Shown here one piece after another: positions 28,347 to 38,026 of a stretch of DNA of 64,000 nt. This DNA comes from Sphaerisporangium corydalis (GTDB taxonomy: Bacteria > Actinomycetota > Actinomycetes > Streptosporangiales > Streptosporangiaceae), in assembly GCF_025506355.1 (NCBI RefSeq), contig NZ_JANZYP010000008.1, forward strand, positions 1-64,000, in the 5' to 3' direction. The notes below the pieces were generated by a model. It was not told the DNA's origin. It saw only the letters and a program-made list of their open reading frames with translations, and did not search any database. Position numbers and translations under genes: made by a program. Each line of letters begins with the position of its first letter. Position 1 is the stretch's first letter.

Positions 28347-29964
28347 GCTGCTCTCCAGGAGTCGCGGGCAGGGTCCAGCGGAAGGTGGTGCCAGGCCGGT
28401 CGGGGTCCGGGTCCTCCAGCCAGATCTTCCCGCCGTGGTACTCGACGATCTTCTTGCACAGCGCCAGGCCTATGCCCGTACCCGGATACACGTCCCGTGG
28501 GTGCAGCCGCTGGAATATCAGGAAGATGCGGTCAGCGTACTTGCTGTCCACCCCGATGCCGTTGTCGGCGCAGGCGAACTCCCACATGTCGCCCTGCTCG
28601 TGGGCGGAGATGTGGACGCGCGGCGCCCGGTCGGAGCGGAACTTCAGGGCGTTGCCGATGAGGTTCTGGAAGAGCTGGGTGAGGAGCACGCGGTTCCCGA
28701 AGACCGTCGGCAGCCCGTCGTGGGTCACGACGGCGTCGGTGTCCTCGATCTGCGCCGCCAGGTTGCCCACGGCGGTGTCCACCACCTTGCCGGCCTCCGT
28801 CGGGGCCTTCTCCCCGCCCACGCGGCCGACCCGGGACAGGTCGAGCAGGTCGTTGATCAGCAACTGCATGCGCTTGGCGCCGTCCACCGCGAAGGCGACG
28901 TACTGCTTGGCGCGGTCGTCGAGCTGGTCCCCGTACCTCTGGTCCAGCATCTGGGTGAAGCTCGCGACCTTGCGGAGCGGCTCCTGCAGGTCGTGGCTCG
29001 CCACGTAGGCGAACTGCTCCAGCTCGGCGTTGGACCTGCGCAGCTCCACCGTCTGGTCGGAGAGCATCCGCTGGGCCTCGGCGGCGCGGCGCCACTCGCG
29101 CAGGATGCGCCCGCGCATGGCGTCGACGCGGCCGGACAGCTCCGCCAGCTCGGCGGGCCGGTCGACCTGCAGCGTCCGGTCGAAGTCGCCCGTGGCCACC
29201 GCACGCACCTGCTGGGTGAGCTGGGAGATCGGCCGCAGCACGATGTACCTGATGATCAGCGTGAACGCCACGGCCGCGCCCACGAAGACGAGCGCCAGCA
29301 CGATCAGCACCAGGTAGAACGTCCGCCAGCCCGCCTCGATGCGGTCGCTGCCGACGTTGTGCAGCCGGCCGAGGTTGTCCTGCTGGGCCGACAGGGCCGC
29401 GCGGACGGCGGTGAACCGCTGGGTGTTGACCTGGGCGTAGGTGGTCGCGGTCTGCTTCTTCAGCTCCGGCACCTTGGCGATCACGACGTCGGCGTAGTCG
29501 CGGCGCCAGGCGGCGGAGGTCTCGATCAGGTGGGCGAGGTCGGCCTTGGCCGTTCCCTCGGGCATCCGCCCCATCAGCGCGCCGAGCTTGGCGGTCGCGG
29601 CCGACTCGGCGGTCACCCCGGCCTTGTAGCTCTGGAGGTACTGGTCCTCGTTGGTGCGCCCGTAGGTGCGGATGGAGCTCTCCTCCGCCGAGAGCGCGGT
29701 GGCGACCTCCAGGGTGTGCAGGACGGCCGGGTCGATCACGTCGACCACCGACTCCCGTGCGGCGTTCATGGAGTTGACGGTCGCGAGGGTCAGGCCGGTC
29801 CCGAGCACGAAGGCGAGGGCGACCATCATCCCCGCGATGAGGAACCACCGGCCCAGGGGCAGCCGCCCGACGCCGCTCGGCGGCTCGGGGGAGGGCAGGG
29901 GGGCGAGTTCGGTCACGGCCGGCTCCTGGTCGGGCGTACGGGCCGGGTGGACCGCCTCGGTCAT
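28339..29964 (-). CDS. Sensor histidine kinase (two membrane helices, HAMP)
   Basis: A 541-residue kinase. Membrane helices lie at about residues 40-62 and 225-250 with a ~160-residue extracytoplasmic helical sensor (CHASE3-like) between them. A HAMP linker ([18 protein letters not shown]) and coiled coil lead to the dimerisation/phosphoacceptor segment [17 protein letters not shown], and the ATPase has [14 protein letters not shown] and GTGIGLAL. The SHDLQEP box is that of phytochrome-type kinases. Its ATG overlaps the stop of the upstream phosphatase gene (ATGA), and its end overlaps the response-regulator start. The ligand cannot be read. Confidence 0.92.
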   Translation of the reverse strand: MTEAVHPARTPDQEPAVTELAPLPSPEPPSGVGRLPLGRWFLIAGMMVALAFVLGTGLTLATVNSMNAARESVVDVIDPAVLHTLEVATALSAEESSIRTYGRTNEDQYLQSYKAGVTAESAATAKLGALMGRMPEGTAKADLAHLIETSAAWRRDYADVVIAKVPELKKQTATTYAQVNTQRFTAVRAALSAQQDNLGRLHNVGSDRIEAGWRTFYLVLIVLALVFVGAAVAFTLIIRYIVLRPISQLTQQVRAVATGDFDRTLQVDRPAELAELSGRVDAMRGRILREWRRAAEAQRMLSDQTVELRRSNAELEQFAYVASHDLQEPLRKVASFTQMLDQRYGDQLDDRAKQYVAFAVDGAKRMQLLINDLLDLSRVGRVGGEKAPTEAGKVVDTAVGNLAAQIEDTDAVVTHDGLPTVFGNRVLLTQLFQNLIGNALKFRSDRAPRVHISAHEQGDMWEFACADNGIGVDSKYADRIFLIFQRLHPRDVYPGTGIGLALCKKIVEYHGGKIWLEDPDPDRPGTTFRWTLPATPGEQHG

Positions 29965-31154
29965 CGGACGCTCCGCCCGACGAGCACGGCGGCCAGGTCG
30001 TCGCTGAGCGCGTCGCGGTGCATCGCCTGGACGGCGCTGATGATCCGGTCGAGGTCGATCTCGCCCTGCTCGCGGATGAGGCGGATGAGGCCCTCGGTGC
30101 CCAGGAGGTCGGGGCCGCCGCCGACGGTCGCCTCGATCAGGCCGTCGGTGTACAGGAGCATCGACCAGTCCTCGCCGAGCTCCAGGTCGATCGTGGTCCA
30201 GTCGATGTCGTGGAAGATGCCGAGCGGGGGCCCGGAGGGCGTGCCCGGCACGATGTCGACGCCGCCGTGCACCCCATCACGCACCAGCAGCGGCGGCGGG
30301 TGCCCCACCACGTGCAGCCGGGCGTGCCGAAGGTCGGGGTCGATGGTCACCATGCACATGGTCGTGAAGATCTCCGGCGACTTGCGCTCGTTGCGCAGCA
30401 CCCGGTCGAGGGTGGCCAGCAGGTCGTTGCCCGTGTGGCCGGCCAGCACGAGGGTGCGCCAGGCGATGCGCAGGGCCACGCCGAGGGCCGCCTCGTCCGG
30501 GCCGTGGCCGCAGACGTCGCCGATGACCACGTGCACGGCGCCGTCGGGGGTCTGGACGGTGTCCCAGAAGTCGCCTGCGAGCAGCGCCTGCCTGCGTCCG
30601 GGCAGGTAGCGGGCCTGGTGCTGGAGGCCCTCGCTCTCCAGTTCCTTCTTCAGCATGGGCACGGGCAGCAGGCCGTGCTCCAGCCGGGCGTTCTCGCGGC
30701 TGAGGTGCTGGGCGTCGGCCAGGTTGCGCTGGGCCAGGTCGGCGCGCTTGCGCTCGATGGCGTAGCTGATCGCGCGCGCGAGCAGCCGCTCGTCGACGTC
30801 CTGCTTGACCAGGTAGTCCTGGGCGCCGGCGGCGACGGCCTCGACGCCGACGTGGGCGTCGTTGAGGCCGGTGAGCACCAGCACGGCGGTGTTGGGCGCC
30901 ATCGTGATCACTTGACGCAGGGCCTCCAGGCCGCTGGCGTCCGGCAGGGAGAGGTCGACGACCACGCACTGCACCTCGGAGGTGAGCCGGTCGAGGCTTT
31001 CGGCGAGGCTGCGAGCCCAAATGATCTTGGGGGGTGTGGGCGCCGCCGCGAGAAGCTCCTCGACCAGGAACGCGTCACCCGCGTCGTCCTCGATGAGGAG
31101 GATCGTCTGCATCTCGGTCGGCGCCTCCGGCATGCCGGGCGAGAGCGCGGTCAC
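29961..31154 (-). CDS. Receiver-SpoIIE (PP2C) phosphatase
   Basis: A 397-residue fusion. The receiver domain (about residues 15-135) has IEDDAGDAF, the acceptor Asp in VVVDLSLPDASG, VLTGL, and VKQD. A short coiled coil leads to the SpoIIE/RsbU phosphatase domain (about 190-395) with LLAGDFWD, VIGDVCGHGPDEA and MLLYTDGLIEA. Such proteins dephosphorylate anti-anti-sigma factors in response to phosphorylation of the receiver. First gene of the phosphatase-kinase-regulator operon. GTG 31154 has AGAGG upstream. Its target (an RsbV-like protein) is not in the window, though an RsbW-like ATPase lies at 40.6 kb. Confidence 0.9.
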   Translation of the reverse strand: MTALSPGMPEAPTEMQTILLIEDDAGDAFLVEELLAAAPTPPKIIWARSLAESLDRLTSEVQCVVVDLSLPDASGLEALRQVITMAPNTAVLVLTGLNDAHVGVEAVAAGAQDYLVKQDVDERLLARAISYAIERKRADLAQRNLADAQHLSRENARLEHGLLPVPMLKKELESEGLQHQARYLPGRRQALLAGDFWDTVQTPDGAVHVVIGDVCGHGPDEAALGVALRIAWRTLVLAGHTGNDLLATLDRVLRNERKSPEIFTTMCMVTIDPDLRHARLHVVGHPPPLLVRDGVHGGVDIVPGTPSGPPLGIFHDIDWTTIDLELGEDWSMLLYTDGLIEATVGGGPDLLGTEGLIRLIREQGEIDLDRIISAVQAMHRDALSDDLAAVLVGRSVR

Positions 31155-31303
31155 TTGTGCCTCTTGTGAAGTGATGGTTGACCTTGACTGTTGCCCTGCA
31201 CCTTATAGCGAAAGTCGTTCGAACGCATGAAAGTGCTAAACCGTGACTCGGGGGTAGGAAGCACGAGAAATGCCCCTCGATACCGGTGGGTAGCCACGGC
31301 CGG

Positions 31304-32242
31304 CTAGTCGGCCGGCTGCTGGGCCAGTGCGACACCTTGCGGCAAAGATCCCTCCTCGGCGGCCACCAGTAGATAGGACAGCAGCGTAGCGCGGAAGGCG
31401 TGGGCGGCCCGGGTAGGTTCGACGTCCTTGCGGTGAGCGAGAGCTATCGTGCGGCGAAGCCCCGGCGGCGCCAGCGGAGTGCCCGCCAGGCCCGGCCGGC
31501 CGTCCAGGACCATGGACGGCACCACCGCGACCCCGAGACCGGCCTCCACGAACCGCAGCACCGCGTCCATCTCGCCGCCCTCCACGGCGAAACGCGGCTC
31601 GAACCCGGCCTGGCGGCAGGCGCTCAGCGTCGCCTCGCGCAGGTCGTATCCCCGGCGGAACATCACCAGCGGGCGCCCGCGCAGCTCGTCGATCCTGATG
31701 TACGCCTTGCGCCCCCGCGCCGAGGCGGGGGAGGCCACCACGAGGCTCTCGTTCAGGATCTCCTCGGTGACCAGGGAGGGGTCGCTGCTCTGCAGGGGCA
31801 GGATGATCAGCGCCAGGTCGAGCTGGCCGCGCGCCAGGTCGCGCACCAGGTCCCGCGAGCCGCCCTCCTCCACCAGCAGGTCGATGCCGGGGTAGTCGCC
31901 GTGGAACCGGGCCAGGGCGTCCGCCAGCAGCCCCGCGCACAGGGACGGCGTGGCACCCAGCCGCACCCGCCCCCGGCGCAGCCCGGCCAGCTCGGCCACC
32001 TCGCGGCGGGCGGTGTCGGCGTCGGCCAGCATCCGCCTCGCCAGCGGGAGCAGGGCCTCGCCGGCCGGGGTGAGGGTCACGTTGCCCCTGGCGCGGCTGA
32101 ACAGCGGCGCGCCCAGCTCGGTCTCCAGGGCCTTGATCTGCTTGCTCAGGGACGGCTGGGCGACCCGCATCCGCTCCGCCGCCTGCGTGAAGTGCGAGGT
32201 CTCCGCCACAGCGACGAACGAGGCGAGTTGCTGTAGCTGCAC
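31304..32242 (-). CDS. LysR-family regulator divergent from the second SDH operon
   Basis: A 312-residue regulator. The winged HTH is at residues 1-60 ([32 protein letters not shown]) and the effector-binding domain spans about 90-295 ([37 protein letters not shown]). It is divergent from sdhC with a 189-bp gap, the usual LysR arrangement, so control of that operon is likely. GTG start at 32242. Confidence 0.9.
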   Translation of the reverse strand: MQLQQLASFVAVAETSHFTQAAERMRVAQPSLSKQIKALETELGAPLFSRARGNVTLTPAGEALLPLARRMLADADTARREVAELAGLRRGRVRLGATPSLCAGLLADALARFHGDYPGIDLLVEEGGSRDLVRDLARGQLDLALIILPLQSSDPSLVTEEILNESLVVASPASARGRKAYIRIDELRGRPLVMFRRGYDLREATLSACRQAGFEPRFAVEGGEMDAVLRFVEAGLGVAVVPSMVLDGRPGLAGTPLAPPGLRRTIALAHRKDVEPTRAAHAFRATLLSYLLVAAEEGSLPQGVALAQQPAD

Positions 32243-32431
32243 GTCTCACAGCGTACGGGGACGCTTCCGGCGCGCTCGGCAGCGGCCGGTGCCCGCATTG
32301 TGAGATTGCTCGCATCGGCGGCGCGGCCGGGACCGGCCCGCCGCGCGGAGCCACGGAGGATAGCCTCCGGCTATCGGAACCAGGCGAAACGCGACTTGGA
32401 CGCCCGCCGGGCCGCTACCTAGCGTCGAAGG

Positions 32432-33220
32432 GTGACATCGACGATCGACCGGGGCCTGGCCACCACACCGGTGCCCCGACGCGACGCGCCCCCGAAGCCG
32501 TCCGCCCGGCGAACGAAGCCGCCCGCCCCGCGAGGGCCCGCGCGGCGCCCGGGCCTGTTCGGGTCCACCAACGGCAAGAAGGCCGTCATGGCCGTCACCG
32601 GAGCCGTCCTGGTGGCCTTCCTCATCGGCCACATGCTCGGCAACCTCAAGATCTTCCTCGGCGCCGCGTCGTTCAACTCGTACGCCGAGTGGCTGCGGAC
32701 CGTCGGCGAGCCCGCGGTGCCGGCCCGCAGCCTGCTGACCGTCGCCGAGATCGTGCTGACCGCGGCGGTGGTGCTCCACATGTGGTCGGCGGTCTCGCTG
32801 GCCCGCCGCGCGTCCAAGGCGCGGCCGGTGAAGTACGCCAAGCGCAGGTCGCAGGCGGGGGGCTACGTCGTGCGCACCATGCGGTACGGCGGCGTCATCA
32901 TCCTGCTCTTCGTCATCTGGCATCTGCTCGACCTGACGTTCGGCGCGGTCAACCCGAAGGGCTTCGACGCCACCCCCTACGACCGGGTCGTGGCCGGCTT
33001 CGCGCCCGCCCGCTGGTGGGTGACGGCCTTCTACGTCGTGGCGCTGGCCATGGTGGGGCTGCACCTGCGGCACGGGCTGTGGAGCGCCTTCCAGACGCTC
33101 GGGCTGGCCGCCGGGCGCAGGCGCAGGTTCCTCGACGTGTTCGCCGCCGTCTTCTCCGCCGCGCTCGTCCTGGGCTTCGTCGCGGTCCCCGTCGCCGTGA
33201 TGATCGGAGTGGTCAAGTGA
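32432..33220 (+). CDS. sdhC: Succinate dehydrogenase cytochrome b558-type subunit
   Basis: A 262-residue membrane anchor of the b558 type found with three-gene SDH sets. About 45 N-terminal residues are basic and Pro-rich, then five hydrophobic helices follow. Haem-ligand candidates are the histidines in [25 protein letters not shown] and [12 protein letters not shown] 32432 has only GAAGG directly against it, so initiation may be leaderless. It is coupled to sdhA by a GTGA overlap. The LysR gene at the other side of the intergenic region is its likely regulator. Confidence 0.88.
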   Translation: MTSTIDRGLATTPVPRRDAPPKPSARRTKPPAPRGPARRPGLFGSTNGKKAVMAVTGAVLVAFLIGHMLGNLKIFLGAASFNSYAEWLRTVGEPAVPARSLLTVAEIVLTAAVVLHMWSAVSLARRASKARPVKYAKRRSQAGGYVVRTMRYGGVIILLFVIWHLLDLTFGAVNPKGFDATPYDRVVAGFAPARWWVTAFYVVALAMVGLHLRHGLWSAFQTLGLAAGRRRRFLDVFAAVFSAALVLGFVAVPVAVMIGVVK

Positions 33221-35142
33221 AGTACACGATAGGCGAGCCGATTCGCGACACGAAGGCGCCGGAGGGGCCCATCGAGGAGCGGTGGGACACCCGCCGCTTC
33301 TCCGCCAAGCTCGTCAACCCGGCCAACAAGCGCAAACTACGCGTCATCGTCGTCGGCACCGGCCTGGCCGGCGGCTCGGCCGCCGCGACCCTCGGCGAGC
33401 TGGGCTACAAGGTCACGTCCTTCTGCTACCAGGACTCGCCCCGGCGCGCGCACTCGATCGCCGCGCAGGGCGGGATCAACGCCGCCAAGAACTACCGGGG
33501 CGACGGCGACTCGGTCCACCGGCTGTTCTACGACACCGTCAAGGGCGGCGACTTCCGCGCCCGCGAGTCGAACGTCTACCGGCTCGCCCAGGTGAGCGTG
33601 AACATCATCGACCAGGCGGTGGCGCAGGGCGTGCCGTTCGCCCGCGAGTACGGCGGCCTGCTCGACACCCGCTCCTTCGGCGGCGCCCAGGTCTCGCGGA
33701 CGTTCTACGCGCGCGGGCAGACGGGCCAGCAGTTGCTGCTGGGCGCGTACCAGGCCCTGGAGCGGCAGATCGCGGCCGGGACCGTCGAGATGCACACCCG
33801 GCACGAGATGCTCGACCTGGTCATCAGCGACGGGCGGGCGCGCGGCGTCATCGTCCGCGACCTGGTGACCGGCGAGATCGAGACGCACCTCGCCGACGCC
33901 GTCGTGCTGGCCACCGGCGGGTACGGCAACGTGTTCTTCCTGTCGACCAACGCCAAGGGCTGCAACACCACGGCGATCTGGCGCGCGCACCGGCGCGGGG
34001 CCTACTTCGGCAACCCGTGCTACACCCAGATCCACCCGACCTGCATCCCGGTCAGCGGCGACTACCAGTCGAAGCTGACCCTGATGTCGGAGTCGCTGCG
34101 CAACGACGGCCGGGTGTGGGTGCCGGTGCGCGCGGGCGACGACCGGGCGCCCGCCGACATCCCGGAAGAGGACCGCGACTACTACCTGGAGCGGATATAT
34201 CCCGCTTTCGGGAACCTGGTGCCGCGCGACATCGCCTCCCGGGCCGCCAAGAACGTGTGCGACGAGGGACGGGGCGTCGGCCCCGGCGGGCTCGGCGTCT
34301 ACCTGGACTTCGCCGACGCGATCGGCCGCCTGGGCAAGACCGCCGTCGAGGAGAAGTACGGCAACCTCTTCGAGATGTACGAGCGCATCACCGGCGAGGA
34401 CCCCTACACCCGCCCGATGCGCATCTACCCGGCCGTCCACTACACGATGGGCGGCCTGTGGGTGGACTACGACCTGCAGTCCACCATCCCCGGGCTGTTC
34501 GTGATCGGCGAGGCCAACTTCTCCGACCACGGGGCCAACCGGCTCGGCGCCTCCGCGCTGATGCAGGGGCTCGCCGACGGGTACTTCGTGCTGCCGACCA
34601 CGATCGGCGACTACCTGGCGGGCGGGCCGTTCGGCGACGTCGACCAGGCGAGCGTCGACCAGGCACTCGGCCAGGTCACCGGCAAGATCGGACGGCTGCT
34701 GTCCACCGGCGGCACCCGCACGGCCGACTCCTACCACCGCGAGCTGGGCAGGCTCATGTGGGAGTACTGCGGCATGGAACGCACCGAGGAGAGCCTGCGC
34801 AAGGCGCTGGAGCGCATCCCCGAGCTGCGTGAGGAGTTCTGGGTCAACGTGAAGGTGCCCGGGGACGAGGAGGGCCTCAACCAGGCGCTGGAACGGGCCG
34901 GGCGGGTCGCGGACTTCTTCGACCTGGCCGAGCTGATGTGCCTGGACGCGCTGCACCGCACCGAGTCCTGCGGCGGGCACTTCCGGGCCGAGTCCCAGAC
35001 CGAGGAGGGCGAGGCGCTGCGCGACGACGAGAACTTCGCGTACGTGGCCGCCTGGGAGCACGGGGCGGACGGTGTCCCGGTGCTGCACAAGGAGGCCCTC
35101 GACTACGAGTACGTCAAGCTGAGCTCGCGGAGCTACAAATGA
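33217..35142 (+). CDS. sdhA: Succinate dehydrogenase/fumarate reductase flavoprotein subunit (b558-type set)
   Basis: A 641-residue FAD subunit. [12 protein letters not shown] is the dinucleotide-binding loop, the covalent-flavin histidine lies in [18 protein letters not shown], and catalytic-region landmarks are [22 protein letters not shown] and [16 protein letters not shown] 33217 overlaps the sdhC stop; the ATG of sdhB overlaps its own stop. It differs strongly from the flavoprotein at 25-27 kb, so these are separate acquisitions rather than a local duplication. Confidence 0.94.
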   Translation: MKYTIGEPIRDTKAPEGPIEERWDTRRFSAKLVNPANKRKLRVIVVGTGLAGGSAAATLGELGYKVTSFCYQDSPRRAHSIAAQGGINAAKNYRGDGDSVHRLFYDTVKGGDFRARESNVYRLAQVSVNIIDQAVAQGVPFAREYGGLLDTRSFGGAQVSRTFYARGQTGQQLLLGAYQALERQIAAGTVEMHTRHEMLDLVISDGRARGVIVRDLVTGEIETHLADAVVLATGGYGNVFFLSTNAKGCNTTAIWRAHRRGAYFGNPCYTQIHPTCIPVSGDYQSKLTLMSESLRNDGRVWVPVRAGDDRAPADIPEEDRDYYLERIYPAFGNLVPRDIASRAAKNVCDEGRGVGPGGLGVYLDFADAIGRLGKTAVEEKYGNLFEMYERITGEDPYTRPMRIYPAVHYTMGGLWVDYDLQSTIPGLFVIGEANFSDHGANRLGASALMQGLADGYFVLPTTIGDYLAGGPFGDVDQASVDQALGQVTGKIGRLLSTGGTRTADSYHRELGRLMWEYCGMERTEESLRKALERIPELREEFWVNVKVPGDEEGLNQALERAGRVADFFDLAELMCLDALHRTESCGGHFRAESQTEEGEALRDDENFAYVAAWEHGADGVPVLHKEALDYEYVKLSSRSYK

Positions 35143-35876
35143 ACCTCACCCTGAAGGTATGGCGGCAGAACGGCCCCGCCGACACCGGCCGGATGGTGAC
35201 CTACCAGGTCACGGACGTCTCGCCGGACATGTCGTTCCTGGAGATGCTGGACGTCCTGAACGAGCGGCTCATCCTCGACGGTGACGACCCCGTCGCGTTC
35301 GACCACGACTGCCGCGAGGGGATCTGCGGCATGTGCGGCATGGTCATCGACGGGGTGGCCCACGGCGAACAGCGGGCCACCACCACCTGCCAGCTCCACA
35401 TGCGCCACTTCGAGGACGGCGCCACGGTCACCATCGAGCCGTGGCGGGCCGCGCCCTTCCCCGTGATCAAGGATTTGGTCGTCGACCGCAGCTCGTTCGA
35501 CCGCATCATCCAGGCCGGCGGCTTCATCTCCGTCCCGGCCGGTTCGGCGCCGGACGCGCACAGCGTGCCGGTGAAGAAGGACGACGCCGACGACGCGTTC
35601 GACGCCGCCACCTGCATCGGATGCGGCGCCTGCGTGGCCGCCTGCCCCAACGGCTCCGCCTCCCTGTTCACCGCCGCGAAGATCACCCACCTGGGGCTGC
35701 TCCCGCAGGGGCAGCCGGAACGCGCCTCGCGGGCGGTGGCGATGGTCGACCAAATGGACCTGGAGGGCTTCGGCGGCTGCACCAACACCGGCGAATGCAC
35801 CGCCGTCTGCCCCAAGGGCATCTCCCTCGACGTGATCACGCAGATGAACCGCGACTACCTGAGATCCCCGAAGTAG
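35139..35876 (+). CDS. sdhB: Succinate dehydrogenase/fumarate reductase iron-sulfur subunit (b558-type set)
   Basis: A 245-residue iron-sulfur subunit. [2Fe-2S] ligands are in [11 protein letters not shown] and TTCQ; the other clusters are in [16 protein letters not shown] and [19 protein letters not shown] 35139 overlaps the sdhA stop (ATGA). The operon ends here with a hairpin terminator ~15 bp later. Immediately beyond it begins the first GTTWD cassette. Confidence 0.94.
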   Translation: MNLTLKVWRQNGPADTGRMVTYQVTDVSPDMSFLEMLDVLNERLILDGDDPVAFDHDCREGICGMCGMVIDGVAHGEQRATTTCQLHMRHFEDGATVTIEPWRAAPFPVIKDLVVDRSSFDRIIQAGGFISVPAGSAPDAHSVPVKKDDADDAFDAATCIGCGACVAACPNGSASLFTAAKITHLGLLPQGQPERASRAVAMVDQMDLEGFGGCTNTGECTAVCPKGISLDVITQMNRDYLRSPK

Positions 35877-35891
35877 GACGCGCGGCCCCCT

Positions 35892-35935
35892 GACCTGCCA
35901 TGACCTCCACGTCACGCCGTGGGGGGTGGCAGGTC
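35892..35935 (+). terminator. Hairpin terminator of the second sdh operon
   Basis: GACCTGCCA (35892-35900) pairs with TGGCAGGTC (35927-35935), followed within a few bases by a run of T's. It separates the sdh operon from the first GTTWD cassette. Confidence 0.7.
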
Positions 35936-35947
35936 GCTTTTCTGTGT

Positions 35948-36069
35948 GGCAGGAAGTGGTCACGGGCGGGCAGCTTGCTGCCGTCCATTCGTCTGGTTCC
36001 AGGCTTCTGTTTGCCGGAGAGTTGTTCTCACAAGGACGAACGCAAAACCTCCCGGAAAAGAGAAACAAA
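35948..36069 (+). promoter_or_regulatory. Conserved GTTWD-cassette leader, copy 1
   Basis: A 122-bp leader found in all five cassettes. It holds a hairpin (GGCAG-CTTG-CTGCC at 35969-35982, extended by GGGC/GTCC around a bulged base), a variable middle, then GAGTTGTTCTCACAAGGACGA and a purine-rich GGAAAAGAG ahead of the ATG. Copies 1-3 share the middle TTCCAGG..TTCTGTTTGCC, unlike copies 4-5. Confidence 0.75.
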
Positions 36070-36207
36070 ATGACGAACTCCACTTCCTCCCCCGCCGCCA
36101 AGAACACCGCCACCCGCGCCGCCGGCACCACCTGGGACTCCTTCTCCCGCACCGCCGGAACCACCTGGGACGCCTTCGGCAAGACCCCCGGCACCACCTG
36201 GGACTAA
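36070..36207 (+). CDS. GTTWD triple-repeat peptide, copy 1
   Basis: A 45-residue peptide of unrecognised family. The N-terminus is MTNSTSSPAAKNTATR, then three GTTWD units spaced 11 residues apart: AAGTTWDSFSR, TAGTTWDAFGK and TPGTTWD, the last ending the protein. No cysteine, signal peptide or membrane helix. The second unit uses GGA for Gly where the others use GGC, a synonymous change with the peptide kept. The purine-rich GGAAAAGAG before the ATG serves as ribosome site. The short N-terminus plus repeated identical units resembles a multi-core precursor peptide. No modifying enzyme is recognised next to it. The next gene downstream is DUF6058-like. Confidence 0.75.
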   Translation: MTNSTSSPAAKNTATRAAGTTWDSFSRTAGTTWDAFGKTPGTTWD

Positions 36208-36584
36208 TCACACCAGAACAATCGCCAGAATCGCTCATAGCAATCAGAAATCAAGTTCAATCAGATCCACCTGAACGAACAGCTCGATCGAACGAGAACA
36301 GCCCGGCCGCCCGACTAAGACCCTCTTGATCCGCATCCGGATCGACGGCATCGGCGAACATCGAATCACCGGGTACCAAACGCTCAGCACACCTCCCGCG
36401 AACACGGCTGTTCCGGCACGCTGCCCGAAAAGCCGTCCAATTCATCCGGCGCCGGTGGGATCCACTCCTGCCCGGATGCCGGTCGTCCTGGGATGGTTCG
36501 ACGCTCGGCGAAACGATCCACGGCTAGCGTGCGGGACGAGAGCGGCCGGAGCGCCGCCCCGCGCGAGCACCGGAGGAACGTCCC
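36208..36584 (+). other. Gap after cassette copy 1
   Basis: A 377-bp stretch without a supported gene. The first ~100 bp are A-rich, unlike the surrounding DNA. The conserved cassette 3' element follows at 36312-36376. The rest, 36377-36584, must contain the promoter of the DUF6058-like gene; nothing else was recognised. Confidence 0.5.
36312..36376. repeat. Cassette 3' element, copy 1
   Basis: Conserved block about 105-170 bp after the peptide stop. It contains GATCCGCATCCGGATC, itself an inverted repeat, followed by GACGGCATCGGCGAAC. It matches copy 4 best (the first 17 bases of the block differ at only a few positions) and shares GGCATCGGC with copies 2, 3 and 5. Confidence 0.65.
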
Positions 36585-37181
36585 ATGTCCGAGGCGGATC
36601 TGAAACGACACCTGTCCGAGCGGTTCCGCGAGGTCAACGGGGACCATCCGATGACGCGTGCCGACGACGACTACGTCAGCGAGCAGTTCGTCGTCCTGGA
36701 GAAGCTGTGCGCGACCCACGGACGTGACGCGGACGAGGTCCGGCGGCTGATGCTGGACAGGCGCCTGCCGCTGCCCGGCTACCTGCGCTCCGACGGCGCC
36801 GAAATGGTGCCTTCCGACCTGTTCGCCCTCGCCGAGGAGGCCGGCGGCCTGGACCGGCTCGGCGCGTGGTTCGCCGCCCACTGGGCCGACCCGGCCGAGG
36901 GGGAGGACGAGCTCAACGGCTACCTCAACGGCCGGTACGTGTGCCTGCACTCGGTGACCCCGGAGAACATCCAGCGCAAGGGCGCGCTCGTGGCCGCCAT
37001 CACCACCGAGCTGGACGAACCAGGGGAGGGGGAGTGGCTCGGGCGCCTGCACGCCCTGGTCGACGAGCTCGACGCGCTGGAGCCCCCGTTCACCGCCTAC
37101 GACCGTCTGCGCTTCGGCGGCCCGACGTCCCGCGACACCTGCGTGGACGGCGCGCGCGCCCGCCACCCTCTCCCGCGCTGA
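36585..37181 (+). CDS. DUF6058-like protein of unknown function
   Basis: A 198-residue soluble protein starting MSEADLKRHLSERF, mostly helical. The segments REVNGDHPMTRADDDYVSEQF, VVLEKLCATHGRD, RLPLPGYLRSDG and EMVPSDLF look like the family called DUF6058, which databases associate with natural-product gene sets. I recall this pattern rather than having searched it. No catalytic motif is visible. The ATG is preceded by GGAGG about 7 nt upstream. It lies between cassette copies 1 and 2, 77 bp before the second leader, which makes it the only local candidate partner for the peptides. Confidence 0.6.
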   Translation: MSEADLKRHLSERFREVNGDHPMTRADDDYVSEQFVVLEKLCATHGRDADEVRRLMLDRRLPLPGYLRSDGAEMVPSDLFALAEEAGGLDRLGAWFAAHWADPAEGEDELNGYLNGRYVCLHSVTPENIQRKGALVAAITTELDEPGEGEWLGRLHALVDELDALEPPFTAYDRLRFGGPTSRDTCVDGARARHPLPR

Positions 37182-37257
37182 CGGCTCCCGCGCTGTCGCC
37201 CTCCCGCGCTGACGGCGCGAGCGTTCCCGCACGTCGTAGGGCGTGGTTTTCGCGGGT

Positions 37258-37379
37258 GGCAGGAAGTGGTCACGGGCAGGCAGCTTGCTGCCGTCCATTC
37301 GTCTGGTTCCAGGCTTCTGTTTGCCGGAGAGTTGTTCTCACAAGGACGAACACAAAACCTCCCGGAAAAGAGAAACAAA
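37258..37379 (+). promoter_or_regulatory. Conserved GTTWD-cassette leader, copy 2
   Basis: 122 bp, nearly identical to copy 1. One difference is G to A at 37278, the position that is unpaired (bulged) in the proposed hairpin, so the stem is left intact. Starts 77 bp after the DUF6058-like stop. Confidence 0.75.
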
Positions 37380-37517
37380 ATGACGAACTCCACTTCCTCC
37401 CCCGCCGCCAAGAACACCGCCACCCGCGCCGCCGGCACCACCTGGGACACCTTCTCCCGGACCGCCGGAACCACCTGGGACACCTTCGGCAAGACCCCCG
37501 GCACCACCTGGGACTGA
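37380..37517 (+). CDS. GTTWD triple-repeat peptide, copy 2
   Basis: A 45-residue peptide, identical to copy 1 except at the two residues after the first and second WD, where both are Thr (WDTF) instead of Ser and Ala. It has the same three 11-residue-spaced GTTWD units, no cysteine, and ends exactly in GTTWD. Same leader and ribosome site. The residues between the units vary while GTTWD does not, in all five copies. Confidence 0.75.
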   Translation: MTNSTSSPAAKNTATRAAGTTWDTFSRTAGTTWDTFGKTPGTTWD

Positions 37518-37966
37518 GAAGACAAAGAACTCAAGCGGCCGACCACCAACCGAGAAACAGTCCCCCTCGAAAATCGAACAAGCGCAGAGAACCACCGCAC
37601 CACCAAAGTGAACACTTCCGGTCACGCCGACTCTGGCCATTCGACTCCGATGGCATCGGCGACAATCAGGGAACCGGGCATTCCAGCGGCCGATTGACCG
37701 CCGAGACCCTCCTCGCCGGAAACGACCGGCCGGACCCTTCTCCGGACCAGCACCCGATGACCCCCTCACGCGCCGTCCAACCCGGTGCCGCGCTGCCGCG
37801 CCGTCGCGCCCTTCGCCGCCCGGGGATCTTCGCGCCCGAGGGGTTCCGCCAGTACTGAGCGGGCCGCCCAACCCTCACGACCGACACCTCGGCGCTCCGC
37901 GCCGCCTCCCCATGCCGCGACCGCTCCTCCAGCCACGTAGAAGCGCAACCTTTCATGCAGTCGACC
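37518..37966 (+). other. Gap after cassette copy 2
   Basis: A 449-bp stretch. The first ~100 bp are A-rich spacer. The cassette 3' element is at about 37584-37691. The remainder, up to the Fic operator, shows no supported gene on either strand; it contains a half-site CCTTTCAT at 37949-37956 of the Fic operator motif. Confidence 0.5.
37618..37691. repeat. Cassette 3' element, copy 2
   Basis: Contains CCGGTCACGCCGA, the odd palindrome CCGATG-G-CATCGG and AACCGGGCATTCCAGCGGCC. It aligns closely with copy 5 (46414-46486), and the likeness extends upstream to a shared CACCGCACCACCA at 37584 and 46388. Confidence 0.7.
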
Positions 37967-37999
37967 TCGATGAAAGGATACGGCTTATCCTTTCATCGA
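37967..37999. promoter_or_regulatory. 14-bp palindromic operator upstream of fic
   Basis: Perfect inverted repeat: TCGATGAAAGGATA, 5-base loop, TATCCTTTCATCGA. Further half-sites of TGAAAGGAT occur at 37949-37956 (inverted) and 38011-38019. It lies just before the fic start and, since Fic carries a C-terminal winged HTH, is a plausible autoregulatory operator. Confidence 0.7.
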
Positions 38000-38026
38000 A
38001 AGGGCGTGCGTGAAAGGATGGCCGAC

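Noticed and set aside
35926-36207. Longer reading frames running through the cassette leaders into the GTTWD ORFs
   Set aside because: Open in copies 1-3 but interrupted in copies 4 and 5 by a frame change and a TGA, while the leader bases are conserved; a conserved ATG with purine-rich ribosome site marks the start instead.
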